From: Natrinema salsiterrestre
GTDB lineage: Archaea; Halobacteriota; Halobacteria; Halobacteriales; Natrialbaceae
Direction: 5' to 3'
Length of the DNA: 64,000 nt
Assembly: GCF_029502005.1 (NCBI RefSeq)
Contig: NZ_JAMQOT010000004.1
Span: forward strand, 1-64,000
Position 1 is the first letter of the stretch. Every line of letters begins with the position of its first letter. A model generated the notes under the pieces. It had not been told where the DNA came from. It worked only from the letters and a program-made list of their open reading frames with translations, and did not search any database. This document shows positions 42,805-51,465 of the stretch, piece after piece. The translations under genes and the position numbers were made by a program.

Positions 42805-43799
42805 GTTCAGGAACTGAGAACGCGGACACGACGGACGATTCGGGATCGGACTCCGGCGGCGGACACTGTTCGACGGCGGATTCGGACGGCGAAGTCGCCG
42901 AGGAGATCGCGATCATCTCATTCGGCCGGAAGATGGACACCGCCGAGGAGATCAAAGCCGAGATCGGCGATCGCTACGAGGCGATCGACATCATCGAGTA
43001 CCACGGCGACGTCTTCGAGGAGCACTGGGGCGAGTACGACTGCTTCATCGGCCTGATGGCGTCGGGAATCGCGATGCGGAAGACGGCCCACTTGCTCGAC
43101 GACAAGTGGGAGGACCCCGCAATCTGCGTCGTCGACGAGGAACTGACGTGGGCCATCCCGATCACGGGCGGCCACCACGGCGCGAACCAGGTCGCACAGG
43201 ACCTGGCGACGATGGGGGCCGTCCCGGCGATGACGACGGCTTCCGAGGCCGCCGGGAAGCAGGGCGTCGAGTCCCGCGCGAAGGCGATGGACACCCACGT
43301 CGTCAACGGCGACTCGACCGTCAAGACGAACCTCGCCGTGCTCGACGAGAACCTCGGTCCCGTGGCCCGGCTCGACGGCCCGAAGGCCGTCCTCGTCGGC
43401 GACGACGTGACGGTGCTCAAGCGAAACACGGACGACGGGGTCGTCCTCGGCACCGGCAGCGTTTCGGGAGCGAGCAAAGAGGCCTTCCTCGAGGCCTGGG
43501 AGGAAGCGCTCGAGCAGACCGACTACGACATCGACGACGTCGAATTCGTGGGGACTGCAACGCGGAAAGAGGACGAGGAAGGACTGCTCGAGGCCGCGCA
43601 GGAACTCGACCTCGGCGTGGTCGCCTTCGACAAGGAGACCCTGCTCGAACACGAGGGGCCGACGCCCTCGAAGTCGAAGGAGCTGATCGGCTGGCCCGGC
43701 GTCTCCGAGGCGAGCGCGATCGCCGGCGGTGCCGAACGGGAGCTGGTCCTCGAGAAGATCAGCTACGACAACGAGGTCACGGTGGCGATCGGTCGATGA
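42801..43799 (+). CDS. cbiG: Cobalt-precorrin-5A hydrolase (CbiG)
   Basis: 332 aa. An acidic, Ser/Gly-rich N-terminal tail (about 1-30, with a lone GGGHCS) precedes the CbiG N-terminal domain (IAIISFGRKMDTAEEIKAEI, DCFIGLMASGIAMRKTAHLL), the central PITGGHHGANQVAQDLATMG, and the C-terminal domain (VGTATRKEDEEGLLEAAQEL, SEASAIAGGAERELVLEK). It opens the lactone ring of cobalt-precorrin-5A and releases acetaldehyde, the step that marks the anaerobic route. ATGA overlap with cbiH. Confidence 0.92.
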   Translation: MSSGTENADTTDDSGSDSGGGHCSTADSDGEVAEEIAIISFGRKMDTAEEIKAEIGDRYEAIDIIEYHGDVFEEHWGEYDCFIGLMASGIAMRKTAHLLDDKWEDPAICVVDEELTWAIPITGGHHGANQVAQDLATMGAVPAMTTASEAAGKQGVESRAKAMDTHVVNGDSTVKTNLAVLDENLGPVARLDGPKAVLVGDDVTVLKRNTDDGVVLGTGSVSGASKEAFLEAWEEALEQTDYDIDDVEFVGTATRKEDEEGLLEAAQELDLGVVAFDKETLLEHEGPTPSKSKELIGWPGVSEASAIAGGAERELVLEKISYDNEVTVAIGR

Positions 43800-44689
43800 G
43801 TTCGGACGCCGAGGCCACCGAGATGGACGCGAACGCGGACGCCGCCGGCGGCACCCCCGACGACCACGGCACGCTCTACGTCGTCGGCATCGGCCCCGGC
43901 CTGCCGGAGCACATGACCAAGCGGGCCAAGGAGGTCATCGAGTCCTCGGAGGTCGTCATCGCCTCGAGTCTCTACCAGGAGTTCCTGCGCGACGACGGGA
44001 CCCTGCTGCCGGAAGAAGAAACGGACGATGACGGCATCGCGGTCCGCGAGGACGGCTTCGAACAGGAGATCGTCCGCTCGACGATGGGCCGCCAGATCGA
44101 ACTCGCCCGCGCGGCGTTCGACTACGTTCGCGAGGGGAAGGACGTGGCCCACGTCTCCGGCGGCGATCCGTCGGTCTACGGTAAGTCCGACCTCATCTTC
44201 AAGATGGCAGAGGAGGAGGACGCGACGGACGTTCCGATCGAGATCGTCCCCGGCCTGACGGCGGCACTGGGCGGGTCGGCGAACGTCGGCGCGCCGCTGT
44301 GCAACGACTTCTGTACGGTCTCGCTGTCGGACAAGTGGCGCGGCTGGGACGAGATCGAGGAGAAGCTGCGGGCGGCGGCGATCAGCGACTTCGTGATCGT
44401 CCTCTACAACTGCTGGCGCAACTACGAGAAGGCGGTCGACATCGTCCGCGAGGAGCGGACCGACGACGCCTACGTGGCCATCGTCAACGACGCCGGCCGC
44501 GCGGACGCCGGCCGCAACGGCGAGAGCCAGTTCATTACCACCCTCGGCGAGGCCGCCGACCACGACGACAAGGTCTCCGGAATGGGCACCTCGCTGATCA
44601 TCGGCAACCACGAGACCGAAACCTGGCGCAACGACGACCGAACGTACCTCGTCACCCCGCGCGGCGGGCGTGACGTCGACGACTTCTGA
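43796..44689 (+). CDS. cbiH: Cobalt-precorrin-3B C17-methyltransferase (CbiH, copy 1)
   Basis: 297 aa. The tetrapyrrole methylase domain has TLYVVGIGPGLPEHMTKRAKE, VAHVSGGDPSVYGKSDLIF, EIVPGLTAALGGSANVGAPL and the CbiH-type SDKWRGWDEIEEKLRAAAIS, plus a C-terminal TYLVTPRGGRD. It adds the C17 methyl that drives ring contraction. It overlaps cbiG. A second CbiH-like gene follows, so the ring-contraction step has two candidate proteins; this one has a loop with EEETDDDGIAVRED where the other does not. Confidence 0.88.
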   Translation: MSSDAEATEMDANADAAGGTPDDHGTLYVVGIGPGLPEHMTKRAKEVIESSEVVIASSLYQEFLRDDGTLLPEEETDDDGIAVREDGFEQEIVRSTMGRQIELARAAFDYVREGKDVAHVSGGDPSVYGKSDLIFKMAEEEDATDVPIEIVPGLTAALGGSANVGAPLCNDFCTVSLSDKWRGWDEIEEKLRAAAISDFVIVLYNCWRNYEKAVDIVREERTDDAYVAIVNDAGRADAGRNGESQFITTLGEAADHDDKVSGMGTSLIIGNHETETWRNDDRTYLVTPRGGRDVDDF

Positions 44690-44707
44690 GACAGACGATA
44701 CACAACC

Positions 44708-45748
44708 ATGAGTACTGACACCAACGCGGACGCCGACGCGGAATCGACTTCCAAATGCGGAGCCTCGAGCAGCGAGAGCGCCACCAGCGAGGCGAGTACC
44801 GACGCCTCGAGCTCGAAGTGCGGTGCCTCGAGCAGCACCGACGACTCGAGCGGCTCCACGTGCGGGGCATCCTCGAGTTCCTCGTCGTCCTCGAGTAGCT
44901 GCGGGGCCTCGAGTTCCGACGACAGCGGCTCCAACGAGCAAGAGGTCGGCTCCACCGTCGACGACTTCGACGCCGATCCCGGTCAACTGAGCGCCGTCGG
45001 CCTCGGCCCCGGCCATCCGGAAGGGATGACCGACCGCGCGAAGACGGCGCTGCTCGAGGCCGATCACATCGTCGGCTACACGACCTATATCGACCTCATC
45101 CCGGACGAGATCACGGAGGAGGCCGACGAGCTGTACGACACGCCGATGTGCGGCGAAGTCTCCCGCACCGAGGAAGCCATCGACCGCGCGCTGGCGGGCA
45201 ACGACGTCGCCATCGTCGGTAGCGGCGACCCCAACGTCTACGCGCTGGGCGGGCTCGCACTCGAGATCCTCGAGTCCAAGGGCGCGACGGCGTCGATGGT
45301 CGACTTCGAGGCCGTGCCGGGCGTCCCGGCGGCCCAGTCCTGTGCGGCCCGGCTGGGTGCCCCCCTCGTGAACGACACCGTCTCGATCTCGCTGTCGGAC
45401 CATCTCGTCCCGATGCCCGAGATCGAGTCGCGGCTCCACTCCGCGGCCAAGGAGTCCTTCACGATCACGATCTACAACCCCTGGAGCCGCAAGCGCCGGG
45501 AGAACTTCGAGAAGGCCTGCGAGATCCTGCTGGCCCATCGCGACGAGGACACGCCCGTCGGCATCGTCCACGGCGCCGGCCGCGACGACGAGCAGGTGAT
45601 GATCACCGAACTCGGCGAACTCGAGGAGCTCGGCGAGAGCGAGATCATCGACATGACGACGACGATCGTCGTCGGCAACGAGGACACCTACGTCTGGGAC
45701 GACCGGATGGTCACCCCGCGCGGGTACGAGACGAAGTACGACTACTGA
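44708..45748 (+). CDS. Second CbiH-like C17-methyltransferase with Cys/Ser-rich N-terminal repeats
   Basis: 346 aa. Residues 1-85 are a disordered acidic Ser-rich tail with four CGASSS repeats at Cys17, Cys38, Cys52 and Cys65. The methylase domain follows: LSAVGLGPGHPEGMTDRAKT, AIVGSGDPNVYALGGLALEI, PGVPAAQSCAARLGAPLVND, SISLSDHLVPMPEIESRL and ITIYNPWSRKRRENFEKACE, closer to canonical CbiH than copy 1 in the last motif. The tail is not part of any CbiH known to me; its regularly repeated Cys could ligate cobalt or an Fe-S cluster. It lies just before a ferredoxin-like gene. Function of the tail is inference. Confidence 0.85.
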   Translation: MSTDTNADADAESTSKCGASSSESATSEASTDASSSKCGASSSTDDSSGSTCGASSSSSSSSSSCGASSSDDSGSNEQEVGSTVDDFDADPGQLSAVGLGPGHPEGMTDRAKTALLEADHIVGYTTYIDLIPDEITEEADELYDTPMCGEVSRTEEAIDRALAGNDVAIVGSGDPNVYALGGLALEILESKGATASMVDFEAVPGVPAAQSCAARLGAPLVNDTVSISLSDHLVPMPEIESRLHSAAKESFTITIYNPWSRKRRENFEKACEILLAHRDEDTPVGIVHGAGRDDEQVMITELGELEELGESEIIDMTTTIVVGNEDTYVWDDRMVTPRGYETKYDY

Positions 45749-45771
45749 GCGGAATTCGGAGCACATCCACA

Positions 45772-46038
45772 ATGTCACGATACGAAGTCACCATCGAGAA
45801 GGACGCCTGCGACGGCATCTTCGCCTGTCTGACCCGCGACCCGCGATTCGTCGAGGGCGAGGACGGCCTCGCGACGATCGACCCCGGTGCGGATCCGGTC
45901 TACGACTGCGAGGGCGAAGTTACCGACAACGACGACCGGGTCGTCGCCACGTTCGACGACGACCGCATCGACGAAGCCCAGCAGGCCGCCGCGGCGTGCC
46001 CGACGGACGCGATCGTCGTCGAGGAGGTGGGCGAATGA
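45772..46038 (+). CDS. Small ferredoxin-like protein in the cbi operon
   Basis: 88 aa. Cysteines occur in IEKDACDGIFACLTRDPRFV, VYDCEGEV and AAACPTDAIVVEE. The CPTDAI end is the hallmark of bacterial-type [4Fe-4S]/[3Fe-4S] ferredoxins, and the CxxxxC is the atypical first half of such monocluster ferredoxins. It probably supplies electrons for corrin modification or for CbiX/CobN-linked reduction. Upstream is the Cys-rich CbiH2; downstream is the 46035 gene by ATGA overlap. Confidence 0.8.
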   Translation: MSRYEVTIEKDACDGIFACLTRDPRFVEGEDGLATIDPGADPVYDCEGEVTDNDDRVVATFDDDRIDEAQQAAAACPTDAIVVEEVGE

Positions 46039-46733
46039 GCGACGCGGAGTCCGCGACCGATATCGAGGTGCCGTCGGACCCGCTGGCGGGTCACGCTGCA
46101 AGCGCGTACTTCTGGGGCCACGTCGCCGGGAGCGGCGATGTTTCCGACGACGGCATCGAGGTCGTCACCAACGACGAAGCGTCCGCACAGGTGCTCGCCG
46201 CGGTCGCCGGGGGCGACCTCGAGCACGACACGACCACCCGCGACTACGCCCACGACACGTCCATTACGCGAACCGAAGAAGAGTACACGCTCTCGATCGA
46301 CAGCGAGGACGGCGACGATGCCGGCCTGTTGGGCCGCAGCGGCGCGCTCGGCCTCCCCGTCGACGGCCGCGGCAACTACCGCTTCGGCGCGTTCTCGAGC
46401 TACGACCGGGAGCTGCTCCGGGGGCTGCTCGAGGGCTGTGGCACGATCTGTTTCAAGTCCTCGAGCGGTACCGTGGGTATCTCCTTCGTCCACGACGACG
46501 CCGACCCACTCGAGTTTGCCCGCGAGCTGATCGCGGACTGCCCCGTGGATGCTCCGATGGGCGACCTCTCCGAGACGTCCTCGGGCGGCTACTGGTTCGG
46601 CGTCGACGACGACGCCGCGCCCGCCTTCGGCACGTGGCTCTACGAGGACTGCGAGGAGACGGGCCTGTTCGCGCCGAGTCGCCGGCGTAAGCTCGAACGG
46701 AGCCTCGAGCAGGCAGCGGCGTACGACGAGTAG
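46035..46733 (+). CDS. Conserved protein of the haloarchaeal cobalamin operon, function unknown
   Basis: 232 aa. Landmarks are YFWGHVAGSGDVSDDGIEVV, SYDRELLRGLLEGCGTICFK and GTVGISFVHDDADPLEFARE. The ...RFGAF... LLRGLLEGCGTICF pattern recalls a LAGLIDADG-like fold without the nuclease acidic motif, and I do not identify a catalytic function. It is coupled to the ferredoxin gene (ATGA) and lies just before cbiX, so it is likely to serve the same pathway, possibly metal delivery. Start at 46035 is fixed by the overlap. Confidence 0.7.
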   Translation: MSDAESATDIEVPSDPLAGHAASAYFWGHVAGSGDVSDDGIEVVTNDEASAQVLAAVAGGDLEHDTTTRDYAHDTSITRTEEEYTLSIDSEDGDDAGLLGRSGALGLPVDGRGNYRFGAFSSYDRELLRGLLEGCGTICFKSSSGTVGISFVHDDADPLEFARELIADCPVDAPMGDLSETSSGGYWFGVDDDAAPAFGTWLYEDCEETGLFAPSRRRKLERSLEQAAAYDE

Positions 46734-46763
46734 CCAGCCGAACGATCGAGACATCCGATACTG

Positions 46764-47996
46764 ATGAGCACACCCGACCAGACCACGCACGCACCCACAG
46801 CCGGGTTCGACGACGAGGCCGTTCTGCTGATCGGCCACGGCTCCCGGCGCGAGAAGTCGAACGAACAGGTCCGCGAACTGGCCGCCGACCTCGAGTCGCA
46901 GCTGGGAATCCCGGTCGACGCCGCGTTCCTCGAGCTCGCGGAGCCGGCGATCGACGAAGCGTTCGCCCAGCTGGCACCCGTCGCGTCGCAGGTGACGGTC
47001 GTCCACTGTTCGCTGTTCGCCGCGAGCCACGTCAAGAACGACGTGCCGCTCGCGATCGAGCAGGCCCGCGCCGAACACGACCTCGAGATCAATAACGGCG
47101 CACATCTGGGGGTCCACCCGGCGATCCTCGACCTGCTGGACGACCGCGCCGCGACCGTCGAGCGCGAACTGGGCGTCGACCGCGAGGACGACGACGTCGC
47201 GGTCGTCGTCTGCGGCCGGGGCTCGAGCGATCCCGACGCCAACGGCGACGTCCACAAGCTGGCCCGCCTGCTCTACGAGGGTCGGGAGTTCGACCGCGTC
47301 GAGGCCTCGTTCATCGGCGTCACGGAGCCGACGCTCGAGGACACCCTGCACGGCCTCTCGAAGCACCGCCCCGACGCGGTCGTGGTCCTGCCGTACATGC
47401 TCGGCGACGGCGTCCTCACGCAGCGAGTGCGCGACTGGACGGCGGAGTTCGACGAGGACTATCCCTACGTCGACGCGCTCGCGGGGGATCCGCTCGGGAC
47501 CGACTCCCGACTGCTCGACGTCTTCGCCGACCGCTGGGAGGAGGCCCGCACCGACAGCGTCGAGATGTCCTGTGACACGTGCAAGTACAAGGTCGACCTC
47601 GAGGGCTACGAGGAGGACGTCGGCGGCGCACGGGCCATGCTCCGCGCGCTGGCCCACCAGGAGGCCCACGCCGACCGCGACGAGATCGACGAGGAGCCCG
47701 ACAGCCACGACGCGCCGGAAAAGCACGTCGCGGTCTGCACCAACCAGACCTGCGCCAAGATGGGGTCGCCGGCGGTCCTCGAGCGCCTCCGTCAGGAGGT
47801 CAGGGACTCGGAACACTGCGACGCCCGTATCACGCGGTCGTCCTGTCTGGGACGCTGTGGCGACGGGCCGATGGTCGCGGTCTACCCCGACGGCATCTGG
47901 TACGGCGGCGTCGAGGACGACGACGCCGAGCGGATCGTGGGCGACCACCTCGATCGGGATCGCATCGTGAGCGAGCTCGTCGACCAAACGTTATGA
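46764..47996 (+). CDS. cbiX: Sirohydrochlorin cobaltochelatase CbiX with C-terminal ferredoxin domain
   Basis: 410 aa. Two CbiX half-domains: LIGHGSRREKSNEQVREL (about residues 25-42, His catalytic) and VVVCGRGSSDPDANGDVHKL (about 150), with VTVVHCSLFAASHVKNDVP and VVLPYMLGDGVLTQRV holding the metal-binding His/acid sites of the fold. A CDTCKYK motif lies at about 270-273, and the C-terminal 90 residues are a thioredoxin-like [2Fe-2S] domain: VCTNQTCAKMG (Cys325, Cys330) ... SSCLGRCGDGPM. It inserts cobalt into sirohydrochlorin at the start of the anaerobic pathway; the Fe-S domain may sense redox or help metal delivery. Confidence 0.9.
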   Translation: MSTPDQTTHAPTAGFDDEAVLLIGHGSRREKSNEQVRELAADLESQLGIPVDAAFLELAEPAIDEAFAQLAPVASQVTVVHCSLFAASHVKNDVPLAIEQARAEHDLEINNGAHLGVHPAILDLLDDRAATVERELGVDREDDDVAVVVCGRGSSDPDANGDVHKLARLLYEGREFDRVEASFIGVTEPTLEDTLHGLSKHRPDAVVVLPYMLGDGVLTQRVRDWTAEFDEDYPYVDALAGDPLGTDSRLLDVFADRWEEARTDSVEMSCDTCKYKVDLEGYEEDVGGARAMLRALAHQEAHADRDEIDEEPDSHDAPEKHVAVCTNQTCAKMGSPAVLERLRQEVRDSEHCDARITRSSCLGRCGDGPMVAVYPDGIWYGGVEDDDAERIVGDHLDRDRIVSELVDQTL

Positions 47997-48035
47997 CCGA
48001 AATACACTTTTTCCGAGGGTGTAAATCTATACGCA

Positions 48036-48416
48036 GTGGTGTATGGAAAGAATTCGGCATCGCTTGCGGCATACTACGCGATCCTCGTGGCGTTCGGTGC
48101 GATGCTGCTGGTCCCGGATCCGACCGGCGCGCTCAACGTCCTCGTTGCGATCGCTGGCCTCGGTATCGTCGGGGTCGCGCTGATCGACGGATCAGTTCGC
48201 GAGCTGCGCCCGGGAATCGGCGCCCTGTACGCGTTCGGCATCGTTGCGTCGGTCGGCGTTTGGGCGCTGCAGGACCCCCTCTGGGCTTCCGAAGTGTACG
48301 GGACGGTCGTCGAAGTCATCGCGGTACTCTCACTCGCCGTCTTGCTCGGCACGTATCTGATCGCCCGACATCGTGGAACCGGCGGCGATCGTTCACTCGC
48401 CGATCGGACGGGGTAG
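48036..48416 (+). CDS. Four-helix membrane protein, hypothetical
   Basis: 126 aa from tandem GTG codons at 48036 and 48039. Four hydrophobic segments are clear (about residues 9-29, 33-50, 62-82, 88-109), with a short C-terminal Arg tail. No family or motif is seen. It sits between cbiX and DUF3209; whether it belongs to the operon is uncertain because a 39-bp gap with TTTTTCCGAGGGTGTAAAT could contain a promoter. A DUF-type membrane protein with no assigned role. Confidence 0.62.
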   Translation: MVYGKNSASLAAYYAILVAFGAMLLVPDPTGALNVLVAIAGLGIVGVALIDGSVRELRPGIGALYAFGIVASVGVWALQDPLWASEVYGTVVEVIAVLSLAVLLGTYLIARHRGTGGDRSLADRTG

Positions 48417-48507
48417 TAGACGACGCATCGACTCCCTCGGCGACTTCTCACGTCGGGGTTGCACCGATATCGATCGAGCGAAACAACGGACCACGTTATC
48501 GACACCT

Positions 48508-48879
48508 ATGAGCTGCTACGAAATCGAAGCGCTACGACTCGGACTGATGAACGTCCTCGGCGTCGGGGACGACAGCACCCGCGATCACGCGGAGAAAGAA
48601 CTCGAGGGCCATCTCGAGGGCCCCATCAAGGGCCTCGCGGAGGCCGACAGCCTCGCGGAGATCGAGCGCCACCTCGACGCGGCGCTGGTCGACTTAGAGG
48701 AGGAAGTGGCCGCAATGGACAGCGACGACCCCGAATTCGATTACACGCGGGGGCGGCTGCTGGCGGTTCGCGACGCCGAGCGAGCGGTCCAGCGCCTGAG
48801 CGCACAGGGAGAGAGCATCGTGGACGGGCTCGGCGACGCACACGACACGCTCCACGAGACCTTCCCGGTAGAGGAGTAA
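48508..48879 (+). CDS. DUF3209 protein
   Basis: 123 aa from the ATG at 48508; upstream codons are rejected because the frame becomes Arg/Thr-rich noise. It opens SCYEIEALRLGLMNVLGVGD, then helical acidic stretches (LEGHLEGPIKGLAEADSLAE, LLAVRDAERAVQRLSAQGES). DUF3209 is a haloarchaeal family that, to my knowledge, occurs with cobalamin genes, and CYEIEALRLG has a lone Cys. It is 2 bp from the PQQ-propeller gene, so the two are cotranscribed. Confidence 0.75.
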   Translation: MSCYEIEALRLGLMNVLGVGDDSTRDHAEKELEGHLEGPIKGLAEADSLAEIERHLDAALVDLEEEVAAMDSDDPEFDYTRGRLLAVRDAERAVQRLSAQGESIVDGLGDAHDTLHETFPVEE

Positions 48880-48881
48880 CC

Positions 48882-50165
48882 ATGGCCGACACTGCCGATA
48901 CCGAACGCGATCTCCCCCTCGAGTTCCGGTCGGTCCCGCTCGGCGAGATCGAGACGGCCCGGAGCCGTCACATGTGGACCCGATCCGCGGTCGGCGTGGC
49001 GGCGTCCGGTGACCTCGTCGTGACCGGCGAGTGGGACGGGACCGTCACCGCCCGCGAGGCCGACTCGCTCGAGACGCGGTGGACGGCCGATCACCCGGAC
49101 CACGCGGTCGGGATCGCGTCGCTCGAGAGCGACGGGGAAGACGGCAGCGACGAGACGATCGTCGTCGCCGGACGCGGCGAAACCGGAACGATCGCGGCCT
49201 ACGACGCCGAGACGGGCGACCAGCGCTGGCGGTACGACACCGTCGAGGACGTCGGCGAGGCGGTCAAAGACACGGTCTTCTACCTGCCCTACGCGGTCGC
49301 GCTCGAGACCGGATCTGAGGGCCGCCTGTACGCCGCCGCACGACGGTACGAACGCGACGGCGACCACCGCCAGTGGCACAGCACCGTCTACGCGTTCGAT
49401 TCCGACGGGTCCGTCCGCTGGACCGACGCGACCGACGCCTCGCCGATCGCGATCGATCTCGACGCCGACGGCGAGCGCCTCGCAGTCGGCTACAACCGCT
49501 GTATGGGCGACCACGACACCGGGCTCGTGGTGCTCGAGGCCGAGTCGGGCGAGCGACTGTGGAGCTGGGACCCCGGCACGGAGGGCGATCGACGCGTCGG
49601 CGACGTCTCCTTCGACGGGGAGTCGATCGCCGTCTCGAGCCACGGCGACAAACGCGGCTACCTACTCGGGCCCGGCGGTGCCGAGCGCTGGCGCGTCGAC
49701 CTCGCAGTGGAGACCGAGATCGACGACGAGACGCTGTACGCCTATCCGAACCACGCGTACGCGAACGACGGTCGCGTGGCGTTCGTGACCGGCAACACCT
49801 ACGCGGTGGAGAGCCGGGAGACCGAGAGCCGACACCCGAACGAACATCGGGTCGCCGCGTTCGATGCGGACGGCGACCTCCTGTGGGACGACGAAGTCCG
49901 CGGCTTCGTTCACGGCCTCGCCGCCGACGGCGGGCGACTCGTCGCCCCCTGCGCCCAGAACTTTCGGCTTCGCGATCCTGATACCCACGCCGTCCGCTGG
50001 TTCGACCTCGAGTCCGGCGCGGGCGGGTGCGAGCGCCTCGAGGGGATCGGGACGGCGGCCGCCGTCGAAGACGGGACGATCGCCGCCATCGAGGAACCCG
50101 TCGAGTACCACGACGAGGGCCGGACGCGCGGTGAATACGCGCTTCGCGTCGGCTCGCTCGAGTAG
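48882..50165 (+). CDS. PQQ-like/WD-type beta-propeller protein, last gene of the cbi operon
   Basis: 427 aa, cytoplasmic (no signal peptide). Repeated propeller blades: ASGDLVVTGEWDGTVTAREA, TGTIAAYDAETGDQRWRYDT, STVYAFDSDGSVRWTDATDA, TGLVVLEAESGERLWSWDPG and HRVAAFDADGDLLWDDEVRG. The W-x-W/D patterns match PQQ-like (BamB-like) repeats. No PQQ ligands or catalytic site can be named, so it is likely a scaffold or sensor. Placement 2 bp behind DUF3209 and after cbiX implies a role in cobalamin synthesis or its control. Confidence 0.8.
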   Translation: MADTADTERDLPLEFRSVPLGEIETARSRHMWTRSAVGVAASGDLVVTGEWDGTVTAREADSLETRWTADHPDHAVGIASLESDGEDGSDETIVVAGRGETGTIAAYDAETGDQRWRYDTVEDVGEAVKDTVFYLPYAVALETGSEGRLYAAARRYERDGDHRQWHSTVYAFDSDGSVRWTDATDASPIAIDLDADGERLAVGYNRCMGDHDTGLVVLEAESGERLWSWDPGTEGDRRVGDVSFDGESIAVSSHGDKRGYLLGPGGAERWRVDLAVETEIDDETLYAYPNHAYANDGRVAFVTGNTYAVESRETESRHPNEHRVAAFDADGDLLWDDEVRGFVHGLAADGGRLVAPCAQNFRLRDPDTHAVRWFDLESGAGGCERLEGIGTAAAVEDGTIAAIEEPVEYHDEGRTRGEYALRVGSLE

Positions 50166-50502
50166 CGCCGTCGATCGGTCGTTTTCTTCGAGCACGGCGG
50201 TTCCTGTCAGTTACGGGAGACGGAAACGGTGGCGGGGGCTCTCGAGTCAATTCCGATGGTGCCTCCCAGCAGGCGCTGATGGACGGAACAACGACTGTTA
50301 CAACGGATGTGCGATCCGTCCACAACGTTGCGGTAGCGGTGGCGGCCGCCGAGTGACACTGGTGTGGTTCGACCCTTCCGCTCACCGTAACCGGAAGCAG
50401 TTACTGTTTCGCGCGGAGAGCCCGCTCGAGAGCCCTTCGTAACCGGTATCGAGTCCTTCGAGCGGTACGTTTATGTGATTGTGTTCCATCGTTGTTCCCG
50501 AT
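50166..50502. promoter_or_regulatory. 337-bp intergenic region with probable tupA promoter
   Basis: No frame is supported on either strand. GGTACGTTTATGTGATTG (about 50462-50479) lies 25-30 bp upstream of the tupA ATG and is the likely TATA/BRE element. The remainder is featureless GC-rich DNA, part of which may terminate the preceding operon. Confidence 0.4.
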
Positions 50503-51426
50503 ATGGAATATCGACGTCGGGAGATACTGGGTGCGAGCGCGACGGGGATCGCTGCCGCTGTCGCGGGGTGCCTCGGCTCGGGCGGCGACGGCGGCGAAGC
50601 GGGGATCGCGGGCGAGGAGTTGGCGCTCGCGACGACGACCAGCACGTACGATACGGGGCTGCTCGACGAGGTCAACGCCGCGTTTCAGGAGCGGTTCGGA
50701 ACGCCGGTCGCGGCGAACGCACAGGGGACCGGTGCCGCGATCGAGTCGGCGCGCAACGGGAACGCCGACGTGATACTGGTCCACGCGCGCTCGCAGGAAG
50801 ACGAGTTCATGCGAGACGGGCACGGAGTCAATCGGCGCGACCTGATGTTCAACGACTTCGTGATCGTCGGTCCCAGTGATGATCCCGCGGGCGTCGGCGA
50901 TACCGAGCAGGCGACGGCGGCCTTCGATGCCATCGCGAACGCGCAGGCGCCGTTCGTCTCGCGCGGGGACGACTCCGGAACGCACACCAAGGAGCTGGCG
51001 ATCTGGGACGCGGCCGGCGTCGAGCCCGGCGGCGAGTGGTATCAGGAACTCGGTCAGGGCATGGGGAACACGCTGAACAACGCGAGCGAGTCGGGGTCGT
51101 ACACGCTCGCCGATCGCGGGACCTTCCTCTCGATGCAGGACAACGTCGACCTCGAGATCCTGCTGCAGGGACCGATCGAGGGCGGCCCGGAACTGCTGGC
51201 GAACCCCTACGGAATCATGGCGGTCAATCCCGAGATCCACTCGAACGTCAACTACCAGCTGGCGATGGCGTACATCGGGTTCTTCACGAGTCCGGCGGGA
51301 CAGGACGTGGTCTCGAACTACACCGCAAACGGGCAACAGCTGTTCTACCCCGAGGCGCTATCGGAGGACCCGGACTTCCAGCAGTACGTCCCGGAGGGCT
51401 GGCAGTCCGACGGCGACAGCGAGTGA
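50503..51426 (+). CDS. tupA: Tungstate ABC transporter substrate-binding lipoprotein TupA
   Basis: 307 aa. The N-terminus [18 protein letters not shown] carries a twin-arginine-like RRRE pattern followed by a lipobox (AAVAGC, Cys about residue 23), so it is probably a Tat-exported lipoprotein. The body has [27 protein letters not shown]-like [36 protein letters not shown] and [19 protein letters not shown], the oxyanion-binding Ser/Thr pattern of TupA. It captures tungstate (or molybdate) for tupB/tupC. An upstream Met would extend but lacks the lipobox-proximal Arg pair. Confidence 0.9.
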   Translation: MEYRRREILGASATGIAAAVAGCLGSGGDGGEAGIAGEELALATTTSTYDTGLLDEVNAAFQERFGTPVAANAQGTGAAIESARNGNADVILVHARSQEDEFMRDGHGVNRRDLMFNDFVIVGPSDDPAGVGDTEQATAAFDAIANAQAPFVSRGDDSGTHTKELAIWDAAGVEPGGEWYQELGQGMGNTLNNASESGSYTLADRGTFLSMQDNVDLEILLQGPIEGGPELLANPYGIMAVNPEIHSNVNYQLAMAYIGFFTSPAGQDVVSNYTANGQQLFYPEALSEDPDFQQYVPEGWQSDGDSE

Positions 51427-51465
51427 TCGTCAGGCCCACTATCCACACGGACCGACCTACCACCG

